Shown piece after piece: positions 38,931 to 47,158 of a stretch of 51,566 nt of DNA. The notes beneath the pieces are model-generated. The model was not told where the DNA came from and made no database searches. It saw nothing but the letters and a program-made list of their open reading frames with translations. Origin of the DNA: Bin87 sp034428455 (GTDB lineage: Bacteria > Chloroflexota > Dehalococcoidia > Lucifugimonadales > UBA3495); assembly GCA_034428455.1 (NCBI GenBank), contig DAOUHZ010000132.1, positions 1 to 51,566 of the forward strand. Direction: 5' to 3'. The position numbers and the translations under genes were made by a program. Numbering within the stretch: position 1 is the first letter of the stretch; each line of letters begins with the position of its first letter.

Positions 38931-40130
38931 CTACCGCCGCTCGAAGACGGCTGCCACGCCCTGGCCGCCGCCCACGCACATGGTCTCCAGGCCCCATTGG
39001 GCGTCCTGGCGCTGCATCTCGTGGAGCATGGTGGTTAGGATGCGGGCGCCGGTGGCCGCGATGGGGTGGCCCAGGGAGATGCCGGACCCGTTCACGTTCA
39101 GGTTGTCCTCGTGGGGCAGCTGCCACTCGCGCAGCACGGCGAGAACCTGGGCCGCGAAGGCTTCGTTCAACTCGATGATGTCCATGTCGCCCAGCGTCAT
39201 GCCGATCTTGTCCATCACCTTGTTCACCGCCGGCACCGGCCCGATGCCCATGGTGGCGGGATGGCAGCCGGTGACGGCCCAGCCGCGCAGGAAGGCCATG
39301 GGCTCCAGCCCCAACTCCTCCAGCTTGTCCTCGGCCACCACCAGGCAGACCGACGCGGCGTCGTTCTGGCTGCTGGCGTTGCCCGCGGTGACCACGCCGT
39401 CGCGCATCACCGGCCGCAACCGACCCAGGACCTCCATGGTGGTGTCGGCGCGGGGACCCTCATCAGCGTCGAAGATCTTGGGGTCGCCGCGACGCTGTGG
39501 AATGCTCACCGGCACGATCTCGTCGGCAAACTTGCCGGAGTCGCGAGCCGCCACGGCGCGCTGATGGCTGCGCAGAGCGTACTCGTCCTGCTCCTCGCGG
39601 GGGATTTCGTACTCGCGGGCCAGGTTCTCCGCAGTTTCGACCATACCGCCGGGGATGGGGCCGAATCGCTCGTCCGGCGCGATGGTAACGCGAGCGCGGG
39701 CGAGGCGGTCGTGGAAGGTCACCGAGCCGAAGCGGGCTCCCCAGCGGGACTCGTTGCTGTAGAACTCGGCGCTGCTCATGCTTTCGGCGCCGCCGGCGAT
39801 GACCACGTCGGCGTTCTCCGTCTGGATCAGCATGGAGGCGTTGAGGATGGCCTGCAATCCCGAGGAACAGCGGCGGTCCAACTGGTAACCGGGCACCTCA
39901 ATGGGCAGCCCAGCCTTGAGGCTCGCCAAGCGCCCGATGGCCGGGTTTTCGCCCGAGGGATAGCCGTGGCCGAGGATCACGTCATCGACCTGGGCCGGGT
40001 CCACGCCGCTGCGTTCCAGCGCAGCCTGGATTACCGTGGATGCCAGCTCGGCGGCGGGCACGTCCCGCAGCGCTCCGCCGAAATTGCCGACGGCAGTGCG
40101 GACTGGTGAAACGATGGCTACTCCTCTCAT
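38931..40130 (-). CDS. Thiolase (acetyl-CoA acetyltransferase)
   Basis: A 399-residue thiolase that condenses or cleaves acyl-CoA thioesters in fatty-acid breakdown or acetoacetyl-CoA metabolism. The nucleophile is Cys88 in QLDRRCSSGLQAI, the active-site His is in GSGISLGHPIAATGAR, and the second cysteine is in ETMCVGGGQGVA. The NEAFA motif (ELNEAFAAQ) is also present. Start 40130 has GGAGG five bases upstream and gives MRGVAIVSPVRTAVG, the usual N-terminus. A good promoter is at 40199-40227. The gene stands alone. Biosynthetic and degradative forms cannot be separated here. Confidence 0.93.
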   Translation of the reverse strand: MRGVAIVSPVRTAVGNFGGALRDVPAAELASTVIQAALERSGVDPAQVDDVILGHGYPSGENPAIGRLASLKAGLPIEVPGYQLDRRCSSGLQAILNASMLIQTENADVVIAGGAESMSSAEFYSNESRWGARFGSVTFHDRLARARVTIAPDERFGPIPGGMVETAENLAREYEIPREEQDEYALRSHQRAVAARDSGKFADEIVPVSIPQRRGDPKIFDADEGPRADTTMEVLGRLRPVMRDGVVTAGNASSQNDAASVCLVVAEDKLEELGLEPMAFLRGWAVTGCHPATMGIGPVPAVNKVMDKIGMTLGDMDIIELNEAFAAQVLAVLREWQLPHEDNLNVNGSGISLGHPIAATGARILTTMLHEMQRQDAQWGLETMCVGGGQGVAAVFERR

Positions 40131-40198
40131 GACGGCCTCCTTGGGGCTGGAAAATGCCGGCATCAACGAGGCCGACGGGATTGCGAAATCGTGCGAGC

Positions 40199-40227
40199 AT
40201 CATACCCGCTGCGGTTGAGGGTGTAAA
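40199..40227 (-). promoter_or_regulatory. Promoter of the thiolase gene
   Basis: On the minus strand TTTACA (40222-40227), 17-base spacer, TATGAT (40199-40204); each is 5 of 6 to the sigma-70 consensus. Predicted start is near 40192 with a leader of about 62 bases to the ATG. Confidence 0.6.
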
Positions 40228-40249
40228 ACGATGCCACTATCGACGGGAA

Positions 40250-40341
40250 GGTCATTGCGAGCGAAGCGTGGCAATCTCGGCGATGCAGGTGCCGCGCTCG
40301 CGACAACGGGATCGCCACGTCGCCGCTCCTCGCTATGACAC
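40250..40341. repeat. Paired intergenic repeat GTCATTGCGAGCGAAGC...CTCCTCGCTATGAC
   Basis: The ends GTCATTGCGAG and CTCGCTATGAC are near-inverse, with GGCAATCTCGG and GGGATCGCCACGTCG inside. It is a longer member of the family seen at 4785-4821. It lies between the uracil-DNA glycosylase stop and the thiolase promoter. Confidence 0.65.
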
Positions 40342-40347
40342 AGCAGG

Positions 40348-41052
40348 TCAGAACCCGCAGGCGTCCCGTGCCCGGGCGAACACGGCATCAAGCATGGGCT
40401 CGGTCAGGCGGCCGGTCTGCGTGTTCTGCTGGCTGGGGTGGTAGCAGGCGATCAGAAGGGGTCCGCCGTCAGGCAGCAGAGTCGCCACGTCGTGGCCGAA
40501 GGGTGGCTTGCGATCCGGTGGCGTCCGACCCGCGGCGGCGTAGGACCGCAGGAAGGCATCGAAGGCGATCCGACCCAGGGCCACCACCGCGCGCAGGTCG
40601 GCCAGCAGCTCGATCTCACGGACGATGTATGGCTGGCAGGCAGCCAACTCTTCCCGCGTCGGTTTGTTGGCCGGCGGTGCGCAACGGGCCGCAGCAGTGA
40701 TCAGCGCGCCGTGAAGTTCCAAGCCGTCACCCGGTCGGGTCGACTCCGGCTGGTTGGCGAAACCGGCCCGGTGCAGCGCGCCGAACAGCCAGTCGCCGCT
40801 GCGGTCGCCGGTGAACATCCGCCCGGTGCGGTTGCCCCCGTGGGCCGCGGGAGCCAGCCCGACGATCAGCAGGCGGGCGGCGGGGTCACCAAAAGCCGCC
40901 AGGGGACGACCCCAGTAGTCCTCCTCACGGTACATCCGCCGCTTGACCCCGGCGGTCTCTTCCCGCCACTCCACCAGGCGCGGGCAAGCGCGGCAGGCGA
41001 CAACCTGCTGCTGCACCTCGCCAATACTGGCGGCGTTGGTAATTGCTGACAT
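40348..41052 (-). CDS. Family-5 (UdgB-type) uracil-DNA glycosylase
   Basis: A 234-residue iron-sulfur uracil-DNA glycosylase that removes uracil from DNA in base-excision repair. Motif A reads GLAPAAHGGNRTGRMFTGD, with alanine where families 1 and 4 have a catalytic Asp or Glu, which is the mark of family 5. The C-terminal motif is CYHPSQQNT (His205). Cluster cysteines are Cys20, Cys23, Cys124 and Cys139. Length is normal. The ATG has no strong ribosome site. It lies between two intergenic repeats and is probably transcribed alone or from the hyuB side. Confidence 0.92.
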   Translation of the reverse strand: MSAITNAASIGEVQQQVVACRACPRLVEWREETAGVKRRMYREEDYWGRPLAAFGDPAARLLIVGLAPAAHGGNRTGRMFTGDRSGDWLFGALHRAGFANQPESTRPGDGLELHGALITAAARCAPPANKPTREELAACQPYIVREIELLADLRAVVALGRIAFDAFLRSYAAAGRTPPDRKPPFGHDVATLLPDGGPLLIACYHPSQQNTQTGRLTEPMLDAVFARARDACGF

Positions 41053-41059
41053 TCTTTTT

Positions 41060-41126
41060 ACCGGGATAAACAGGATGAACGGGATGGACAGGATAAATCA
41101 ACAAGCATCCTGTTTATCCTGTGCCT
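41060..41126. repeat. GGATAAACAGGAT inverted repeat
   Basis: GGGATAAACAGGATGAACGG and GGACAGGATAAATC are followed by AGCATCCTGTTTATCCTG, so the right end is the reverse complement of the left. It fills the gap between the glycosylase start and the hyuB stop. A partial copy (GGATAAACAGGAC) lies just before ispH at 13577. Confidence 0.65.
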
Positions 41127-41135
41127 CCCAGTAAA

Positions 41136-42734
41136 TTAATGACTATGGTGGTCCCCCGGCGCGCCCCAGCCGCCGCCGCCGGGCGTGCGGATGCTCAGCA
41201 CGTCGCCGGCCTCCACGTCCAAGGTTTCCTTGCCGGCCAGGTGGACCTCTTCGTAGCCGCCCTTGAGCAGCACGTTTTCTCCATGCTCGCCGTGGTGTCC
41301 GCCGTGGTAGCCGGGCGGGGCGTACCGCCGCCGCTCGGACAACACGGTGACCCGGGCCGGACTCAGGAACTCAACGTCTCGGATCAGGCCGTCGCCTCCC
41401 TTGTGGAGACCATCGCCACCGGAACCGCGGCGCAGGGCATAGCGGCGCAGGCGCAGCGGGAAGGCGAACTCCAGGGCTTCCACCGGGGTGTTCATGGTGT
41501 TGGTCATGTGGGTGTGGATGCCGGACACGCCGTCCTTGTCGGGGCGCGCGCCCATGCCTCCGCCAATGGTCTCGTAATAAACGTATGGCTTGTCGCGGGA
41601 AATGTCGTGCCCCCCGATGATCATGTTGTTCATCGTGCCCTGCGATGATGCGGGAATCCGGTCCGGCAGGGCCTGGCTCATGGCTGCCAGCAGCACGTCG
41701 GTGATGCGCTGCGAGGTTTCCACGTTGCCGCCGGCCACACCGCGCTGGGGCAGCGGGTCCACCAGGCTGCCCCGCGGCGTGATGACCTCCACCGGGCGCA
41801 GGCAGCCCTGGTTGGCCGGGGCCTCGTCGCCGACCACGCAGCGCACGACGTACAGGCTGGCGGATACCGTGACGGCGCGGGGCGCGTTGATGCAGCCGGG
41901 CCGCTGCTCGGCAGTGCCGGTGAAGTCGATCTTCATCCGGTCGCCGTCCACCGTCACCGCCACCGAAATGCGCACCGGCTCTTCGGTGAGACCATCGTCG
42001 TCCATGTAATCGGTGACGCGGTAGGCGCCGTCGGGGATCTCGGTGATGCGCCGGCGGGTCAGCCGCTCAGAATAGTCCAGCAGGGCGTCCATGTGCTCGA
42101 GGGTTTCATCAAGGCCGTACCGTTCGGCTATTTCGGTCAAGCGCTTATCGCCCACACGGATGGACGCTATCTGCGCGGCCAGGTCGCCCCGCCGATCTTC
42201 CGGAGTGCGGGAGTTGCGGCAGATGAGGGCGATCACCTCGTGGTTGATGCGCCCGCTCCGGGACAGCTTCAAGGGCGGAATGATCATCCCCTCCTGGTAA
42301 AGCTCGGTGGACAGGGGCATGGAGCCGGGCGCCATACCGCCCACGTCGGAGTGGTGGCCCCGGTTGCTGACGTAGCCGATGAGCCGCTTGCCATCCGCAC
42401 CGTCCACGTAAGCCGGCGCCACCAGCGTTATGTCCGGCAGATGTGAGCCGCCCAGGTACGGATCATTCAGGATGATGATGTCCCCCGGCCGCAACCCGCG
42501 CGGGAAGGTCTGCAACGCGGCCTGCACCGAGGCCGGCATGGCCCCCAGATGCACCGGCTGGTGGGCGGCCTGCGCTACCATCTCGGCGGCGGGGTTGAAG
42601 AGCGCGCAAGAGAAGTCCTGCCGCTCCTTCATATTGGTGGAGTAGCTGGTGCGCTGCAAAGCCACGCCCATCTCCTCGGAAACGGAGATGAACATGTTCT
42701 TGAACACTTCCAGGCTGATGGCATCAACGGGCAT
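41136..42734 (-). CDS. hyuB: Hydantoinase B/oxoprolinase family subunit
   Basis: A 532-residue HyuB-type subunit of ATP-dependent N-methylhydantoinase/5-oxoprolinase/acetone carboxylase-like enzymes. The N-terminus DAISLEVFKNMFISVSEEMG, ERQDFSCALFN, GDIIILNDPYLGGSHLPDI and YVSNRGHHSDVGG are family hallmarks, and the late MGARPDKDGVSG and LLKGGYEE segments fit. The C-terminal histidine-rich GAPGDHHSH is unusual. Its partner hyuA is on the same strand but about 2.4 kb upstream, with six genes between, whereas the two normally adjoin. The Panacea toxin-like gene ends 23 bases before it. The substrate is probably a cyclic amide or related compound. Confidence 0.92.
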   Translation of the reverse strand: MPVDAISLEVFKNMFISVSEEMGVALQRTSYSTNMKERQDFSCALFNPAAEMVAQAAHQPVHLGAMPASVQAALQTFPRGLRPGDIIILNDPYLGGSHLPDITLVAPAYVDGADGKRLIGYVSNRGHHSDVGGMAPGSMPLSTELYQEGMIIPPLKLSRSGRINHEVIALICRNSRTPEDRRGDLAAQIASIRVGDKRLTEIAERYGLDETLEHMDALLDYSERLTRRRITEIPDGAYRVTDYMDDDGLTEEPVRISVAVTVDGDRMKIDFTGTAEQRPGCINAPRAVTVSASLYVVRCVVGDEAPANQGCLRPVEVITPRGSLVDPLPQRGVAGGNVETSQRITDVLLAAMSQALPDRIPASSQGTMNNMIIGGHDISRDKPYVYYETIGGGMGARPDKDGVSGIHTHMTNTMNTPVEALEFAFPLRLRRYALRRGSGGDGLHKGGDGLIRDVEFLSPARVTVLSERRRYAPPGYHGGHHGEHGENVLLKGGYEEVHLAGKETLDVEAGDVLSIRTPGGGGWGAPGDHHSH

Positions 42735-42757
42735 GGCGGCGATGGCTCCTCGGGTAT

Positions 42758-43063
42758 TCAGGCAATCAGGCGGATTGTTTCCAGGATTATGGTACGGTCG
42801 TCTTCAATTATGGAATAGACGATTTCAATGACGCCGGAGCCGCGTGGTGAGTGAGGAAAATGAAACGTCCTGAAATTCGGCGGTTGACCGGCAGCCGGTC
42901 TCCCGTAAAGTGGCATCGTGGGTAGTACGGAATTGATGAAATACTCCGCTTGGGCGGGATGCACTATTGGGTTGAGCCATCCAGCAGCAACGCCGGCGCT
43001 CCAGTTGGAGTGAAAATCTGCGCTCCGAATAATCCGGTAAGATTCATTTGCTCCGGGCAGCAT
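42758..43063 (-). CDS. Small partner of the Panacea protein, candidate toxin
   Basis: A 101-residue protein whose ATG overlaps the Panacea gene stop (TGATG). The C-terminal strand pair GVIEIVYSIIEDDRTIILET recalls the last strands of RelE/ParE-like toxins, but the N-terminal part (YRIIRSADFHSNWSAGVAAG, then LNPIVHPAQAEYF) does not match a family I know. Panacea-domain antitoxins pair with many unrelated toxins, and coupling to one is the main reason for the call. It might instead be a small binding protein. The hyuB ATG follows 24 bases later. Low GC-bias difference from flanks. Confidence 0.55.
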   Translation of the reverse strand: MLPGANESYRIIRSADFHSNWSAGVAAGWLNPIVHPAQAEYFINSVLPTMPLYGRPAAGQPPNFRTFHFPHSPRGSGVIEIVYSIIEDDRTIILETIRLIA

Positions 43064-43656
43064 CAGCCGCTTCCTGCGCTGACAACGGGGTCAACAGGGG
43101 TTCCTTCAGCAGCGCGGCGTTCGGCAATCTCCATGACGCGACGGGTGGAGTTCTGGCTCAAGGGAGGGGCCGTGATGCCGGCCAATTCGTAAGCTAACGG
43201 TTGACCGTCCTCGGTGGCAAGCCAGGCTGCTTCATATTGGGAGTAGTCCTCAATGGCCGCCGCGCTGTAACTGGCGAACCGCTCCAGCTGGAAGTCCAGT
43301 TCTTCCAGTTCCTCTGGGTCCAGGACTTCCCGGCTGGCGGGGCGGTTGGTGAGCAAACCATAGCGGTGATAGCCCTGGGCATGGCTGTCGCGCAGGACGG
43401 TGATAGCACCTGAATGCTCCATTTTCATCCTGGCCTGATACCAGTTTTCAGGATAGGGGCCGTGGGGAAAATGGATGTAGGTGGTGCCGGTAATCGGCTT
43501 GCCCAGCAGAGCGTATGCGCCGCAGTCAGAGTAGTAAAGCAGCCGTGTCAGTTTGCTCACTCCGAAGTAGGGATCGTTTTCTGAGCGTTCGCCGATGTAG
43601 AGAACCGCCTCGATGAACTTGTCCATATCCTGGGTGAAACTCTGTTGCGTGGTCAT
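43063..43656 (-). CDS. Panacea-domain (SocA-like, DUF4065) antitoxin
   Basis: A 197-residue protein with a Panacea domain across about 10-150. SKLTRLLYYSDCGAYALLGK, then PITGTTYIHFPHGPYPENW, match the K-L-x-K-L-L-Y-x-x-D and I-T-G-x-x-Y-x-x-x-P-x-G-P-x-P signatures. Panacea proteins serve as general antitoxins (PanA) and, as SocA, as proteolytic adaptors. The coupled gene downstream is the likely toxin. The C-terminus (AERRAAEGTPVDPVV) is a short charged tail. It starts 18 bases after the PIG-L gene stop, so it belongs to the long hyuA-hyuB transcript. Confidence 0.8.
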   Translation of the reverse strand: MTTQQSFTQDMDKFIEAVLYIGERSENDPYFGVSKLTRLLYYSDCGAYALLGKPITGTTYIHFPHGPYPENWYQARMKMEHSGAITVLRDSHAQGYHRYGLLTNRPASREVLDPEELEELDFQLERFASYSAAAIEDYSQYEAAWLATEDGQPLAYELAGITAPPLSQNSTRRVMEIAERRAAEGTPVDPVVSAGSG

Positions 43657-43674
43657 TGTTAATCTCCGCGTTTG

Positions 43675-44490
43675 CTACAGCGTTGCCAACAAATCCACCG
43701 CGCCCGCCGGCGCTGCCAGTTGGTAGTATTCCGTTCCCATCAGGCGGCGCATCACCTCATCCGGCAGTTGCTCGAAGGGGCCGTCGCTGCTGATTTGGGT
43801 GCGGTGGCAGGACAGGGACGCGATCTTCGTATCTACCCAGGGTAAGAGGTCCAGGGTGGTGGTCACTTCGTCGTCGGGTGTTCCCAGCGTGTCAACCGCG
43901 TCAACGGCAAAGGGCGGCGTGATGCCCCGGTCGGTCATCTCCTGCCACAGACGTTGAAACACGCTCCTGGGGAAGCAGACGTAGTAGAGCAGCGGCGTAG
44001 CCGCGTCGGGGTCGGAGGCGCGTTCGGCGGCGGCGGTTGCGTGGGCGCACATGGTTTTGTGGTCGGGATGGCCATATCCGCCGGTCGGGTCGTGGGTTAT
44101 GACGACGTGGGCATTGACCTCGGCGATGATGTCGCGCAGCCGCTCCACCACGGCTTCGGTTTTGGCATTGCAATAGGCGTTGGGGTGGTTGTTGTCATCC
44201 CAGCCTTCCATCCCACTGTCCCGGTAATCCAGGAACCGCACGTCGCTGATGCCGGTGATGTCCATGGCGTTGCGCAGTTCCTGCTTGCGGACCTGCCACA
44301 GGTTTTCCGGCGTGGCCAATGCGGGGTCGCTGATTTCGCCGATGTCGCCGTTGGTGGCGCACACCAGCGTGACTCTGGCCCCGCCGGCCACCAGCATCGC
44401 CAGCAGCCCGCCCGACGCGAACCCCTCGTCGTCAGGATGGGCGTAGCAGGCCAAGACGGAGAGGCGGGAGAGGTCGGGCGATGCGTTCAT
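43675..44490 (-). CDS. PIG-L family deacetylase (MshB/LmbE-like)
   Basis: A 271-residue zinc-dependent N-acetylglucosaminide deacetylase-fold enzyme. The metal site is AHPDDE (17-22) with GYGHPDHKTMCAH later giving the third ligand. Other hallmarks are VTLVCATNGDIGE and VRKQELRNAMDITG. Family members deacetylate GlcNAc-inositol precursors of mycothiol, bacillithiol or lincomycin-type compounds. A preference for a small thiol precursor here is possible but unsupported by neighbours. Located between higA and the Panacea gene within the hyuA-hyuB gap. Complete length. Confidence 0.9.
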   Translation of the reverse strand: MNASPDLSRLSVLACYAHPDDEGFASGGLLAMLVAGGARVTLVCATNGDIGEISDPALATPENLWQVRKQELRNAMDITGISDVRFLDYRDSGMEGWDDNNHPNAYCNAKTEAVVERLRDIIAEVNAHVVITHDPTGGYGHPDHKTMCAHATAAAERASDPDAATPLLYYVCFPRSVFQRLWQEMTDRGITPPFAVDAVDTLGTPDDEVTTTLDLLPWVDTKIASLSCHRTQISSDGPFEQLPDEVMRRLMGTEYYQLAAPAGAVDLLATL

Positions 44491-44556
44491 AGACGTCCAG
44501 GAGCATTCGCGTGAGATCGTTGGAATACGAAACTTGGCCGGGATGACAACGGCAGG

Positions 44557-44808
44557 CTACGGTTTCGCCGGCGCACGTTTTCGGGCATCGCATTCAACTT
44601 GGATACCGTGCCAAAACTCGTCCGACTGTCCGAAAAACCTGCCGAAGCGTACTGACATCGCCGGCGTAATAGCACGCTGGCCGAGAACGATTTCATCAAT
44701 CGTTCGGGGAGCAACGCCGATGGCCATAGCCATTTCACTTTGCGATATACCCATTGGCTTCAGGTATTCCTCAGCCAGGATTTCGCCGGGTGTAATTGGA
44801 TTGGTCAT
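44557..44808 (-). CDS. higA: HigA-family antitoxin
   Basis: An 83-residue HTH antitoxin. TNPITPGEILAEEYLKPMGI is the classical HigA/VapI start and SQSEMAMAIGVAPRTIDEIV is the helix-turn-helix, followed by FGRFFGQSDEFW. The ATG at 44808 follows GAGGTTGCAAAT, so it is preferred to an in-frame upstream ATG at 44844. It should bind HigB and repress their promoter. Its gene begins 32 bases after the higB stop; the toxin-first order is typical of higBA. The basic tail CDARKRAPAKP is slightly longer than usual. Confidence 0.88.
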   Translation of the reverse strand: MTNPITPGEILAEEYLKPMGISQSEMAMAIGVAPRTIDEIVLGQRAITPAMSVRFGRFFGQSDEFWHGIQVECDARKRAPAKP

Positions 44809-44840
44809 ATTTGCAACCTCACATTGACGCTGGGGATACA

Positions 44841-45119
44841 TCAATGATAGTCAACGATGGCGACTTGTTCCGGCCCGGATTCTCCCCAGCGAAAGACAAT
44901 GCGCCACTGGTTGTTTATCCGGATGGAATGAAAACCTGACCAGTCGCCTCTGAGCGATTCCAAACGGTTGCCGGGCGGTACGGCCAAATCACTGAGGACA
45001 AGTGCGCGATTGATTTGAATGAGTTTTCGCAGTGCCACTCGTGCAACATTGGCAAACCGCTGACTGCGTTCCGAGTAAAACAGTTCCCCAGTGTCGCGGT
45101 CGGCAAAGGATTGAATCAT
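44841..45119 (-). CDS. higB: HigB-family (RelE-fold) toxin
   Basis: A 92-residue ribosome-dependent mRNA interferase of the HigB group. MIQSFADRDTGELFYSERS and the repeated LRGDWSGFHSIRINNQWRIVFRW are the strong family markers (L-x-G-D-x-x-G-x-x-S-I-R-I-N-x-Q-W-R-I-x-F). Lies 26 bases after the hyuA stop and 32 bases before higA. Conserved histidine and arginine catalytic positions appear present. The pair sits inside the hydantoinase gene order, probably an insertion. Confidence 0.9.
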   Translation of the reverse strand: MIQSFADRDTGELFYSERSQRFANVARVALRKLIQINRALVLSDLAVPPGNRLESLRGDWSGFHSIRINNQWRIVFRWGESGPEQVAIVDYH

Positions 45120-45145
45120 GCGGGTCTGGTGATTGTCGCCCGATT

Positions 45146-47155
45146 CTACACGACGGGTTCCAGCAGCAGGTTGCCGTAGGGGTCAACCTCGCCCGCCCAT
45201 TCGGGCGGCACGACGATGGTGGTGTCCAACTGGAGCAGCAGGGCCGGCCCGACGACCCGGTTGCCGGTTTGCAACCGATCCCGGTCGTATAGAGTGGTAT
45301 CCACGGCGCCCTGGGCGAAGACCACCTCCGCGTTTCTCAGCGCTGCGTGAGAAGCGTCGGCGCCGCAATCGGCGGCGGGTTCCAGCAGCGGTTTGTCCAC
45401 CGCCAGCTCCAGTTTGAGCCGCAGGTTGACCACCTCGACAGGCAAAGCACGATCGGCGTACCCGAACCGCTGCAGGTGGGCGGCGTAAAACTCGGAGGAG
45501 ATGCTGCGGGTCAAGTCGCCGCGCCCCGTCAGCGACGGACAATCCACGGTCAGCTCGAAGGACTGCCCCACGTATCTGACATCCAGGAACCGGCGCGGCG
45601 TCATGGCGTCCGCAGGCAGACCCTCCTCCACCAACTCGGCCCGCGCCAGTTGCTCCATCCCGTGAAACTCTTCTTCCAGTCGGGCTTTGTCCAGATCCTC
45701 GCCGCGCAGCATCACGGTGCGCGAGTAGTCCTTGACGACGTCCGCGATCGCGACACCCAGGGCCGACAGGATGCCGGGATGCCCGGGCACCAGCACGCGA
45801 GGGATGCCCAGTTCCGCCGCCAGCTCGCAGGCGTGCATCGGTCCCGCGCCGCCAAATGGGACCAGGGTGAACTCGCGGGGGTCATACCCGCGTTCCAGCG
45901 AGATGGCCCTGATGGCGCGCTCCATGTTGGAGTTGACCACGCGAATGATCCCCAGCGCCGTGTCGGTGGCCGACGCGCCCACGCCGCCGGCCAGGTCGGT
46001 CATCAGGGCTTCGGACCGTTCCTGGTCCAGCGTCATGCGTCCGCCCAGGAACCCGTCGGAACGCAGGCGACCCAGCGTCAAGTTGGCGTCGGTGACCGTG
46101 ATCCGGTCGCCTTGGCCGTAGCACGCCGGGCCCGGGTCCGCGCCGGCCGATTGCGGGCCGACGACAAGCGCGCCGCCGGCGTCCACCCGGGCGATGGAAC
46201 CGCCGCCGGCTCCCACGGTGTGGATCTCGATCATGGGCACGCTTACCGGATAGCCGCCCAGGTTCGCCGAGGTGGTCTCCTTGATGCGGCCGGGACACAG
46301 CGACACGTCGGTGGAGGTGCCTCCCATGTCCAGCGTGATGATGTCGGGATACCCCGCCTGCACGCCGGTGTAAAACGCGCCCACCACACCTCCGGCCGGG
46401 CCGCTGAGGATCGTGCGCACCGGCTGGTCGGCGGCCAGGCTGGCGGTGATGCTGCCACCTGACGACTGCATGATGCGCAACCCGTGACCCAGCGCCGATT
46501 CCAGCTGCGTCAGGTAACGCGCCATCACCGGACCCACGTATGAATTGACCACAACGGTGCTGGTGCGCTCGTATTCGCGGAACTCCGGCAGGATACGGGA
46601 CGATATCGAGATGAACGGCCGGTTGGGCAACTGCGCCAACCGCTGGGCCAGGATCTCCTCATGCGCCGGGTTGAGAAAGGAGAAGAGGAACGAAACGGCA
46701 ACCCCGTCCACCTCGGCCTCGCCGAGCAGCCCCACCAGGGCGTCGATGGATTCCGGCGTCAGATCGTCGAGTATCGTTCCCGTGTAGTCAATGCGTTCCG
46801 GCAACCCGAAGCGCAATTGCCAGGGGGCCAGGGGCTCGGGCCGTTCCATGGACAGGTCATAAAGATCGGCGCGGTTCTGCCGGCCGATCTCGAGCACATC
46901 CTCGAAGCCCATGGTGGTGACCAGGGCCGTGCGCCCGCCCTTGCCTTCCAGCAGGGCGTTGGTAGCCACAGTGCTCCCGTGGATGAAGTCGGCGTTGGCG
47001 ATGTCGACGCCGGTGTCGCGCACCCCGGCCGTGATGCCCACCGACGGGTCGGCCGGCGTCGACGGGAGTTTATGGACGGAAAGAACGCCATCCCGGAGGA
47101 CGGCAATATCGGTGAAAGTACCGCCGACATCTATGCCGACTACGGTGGTGGTCAT
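45146..47155 (-). CDS. hyuA: Hydantoinase A/oxoprolinase family subunit
   Basis: A 669-residue HyuA-type ATPase subunit that activates a hydantoin, oxoproline or similar lactam together with HyuB. It begins with VVGIDVGGTFTDIAVL, the actin-like ATP-binding start (Asp9, G11-G12, T13, D16), followed by GSTVATNALLEGKG. Later parts include QSSGGSITASLAADQP, DMGGTSTDVSL and VPFGGAGPMHACELA. It is full length. The coiled-coil membrane gene ends 3 bases upstream, so it follows that gene tightly. The normal partner hyuB follows only after the higBA-PIG-L-Panacea block. Confidence 0.95.
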   Translation of the reverse strand: MTTTVVGIDVGGTFTDIAVLRDGVLSVHKLPSTPADPSVGITAGVRDTGVDIANADFIHGSTVATNALLEGKGGRTALVTTMGFEDVLEIGRQNRADLYDLSMERPEPLAPWQLRFGLPERIDYTGTILDDLTPESIDALVGLLGEAEVDGVAVSFLFSFLNPAHEEILAQRLAQLPNRPFISISSRILPEFREYERTSTVVVNSYVGPVMARYLTQLESALGHGLRIMQSSGGSITASLAADQPVRTILSGPAGGVVGAFYTGVQAGYPDIITLDMGGTSTDVSLCPGRIKETTSANLGGYPVSVPMIEIHTVGAGGGSIARVDAGGALVVGPQSAGADPGPACYGQGDRITVTDANLTLGRLRSDGFLGGRMTLDQERSEALMTDLAGGVGASATDTALGIIRVVNSNMERAIRAISLERGYDPREFTLVPFGGAGPMHACELAAELGIPRVLVPGHPGILSALGVAIADVVKDYSRTVMLRGEDLDKARLEEEFHGMEQLARAELVEEGLPADAMTPRRFLDVRYVGQSFELTVDCPSLTGRGDLTRSISSEFYAAHLQRFGYADRALPVEVVNLRLKLELAVDKPLLEPAADCGADASHAALRNAEVVFAQGAVDTTLYDRDRLQTGNRVVGPALLLQLDTTIVVPPEWAGEVDPYGNLLLEPVV

Positions 47156-47158
47156 GTG

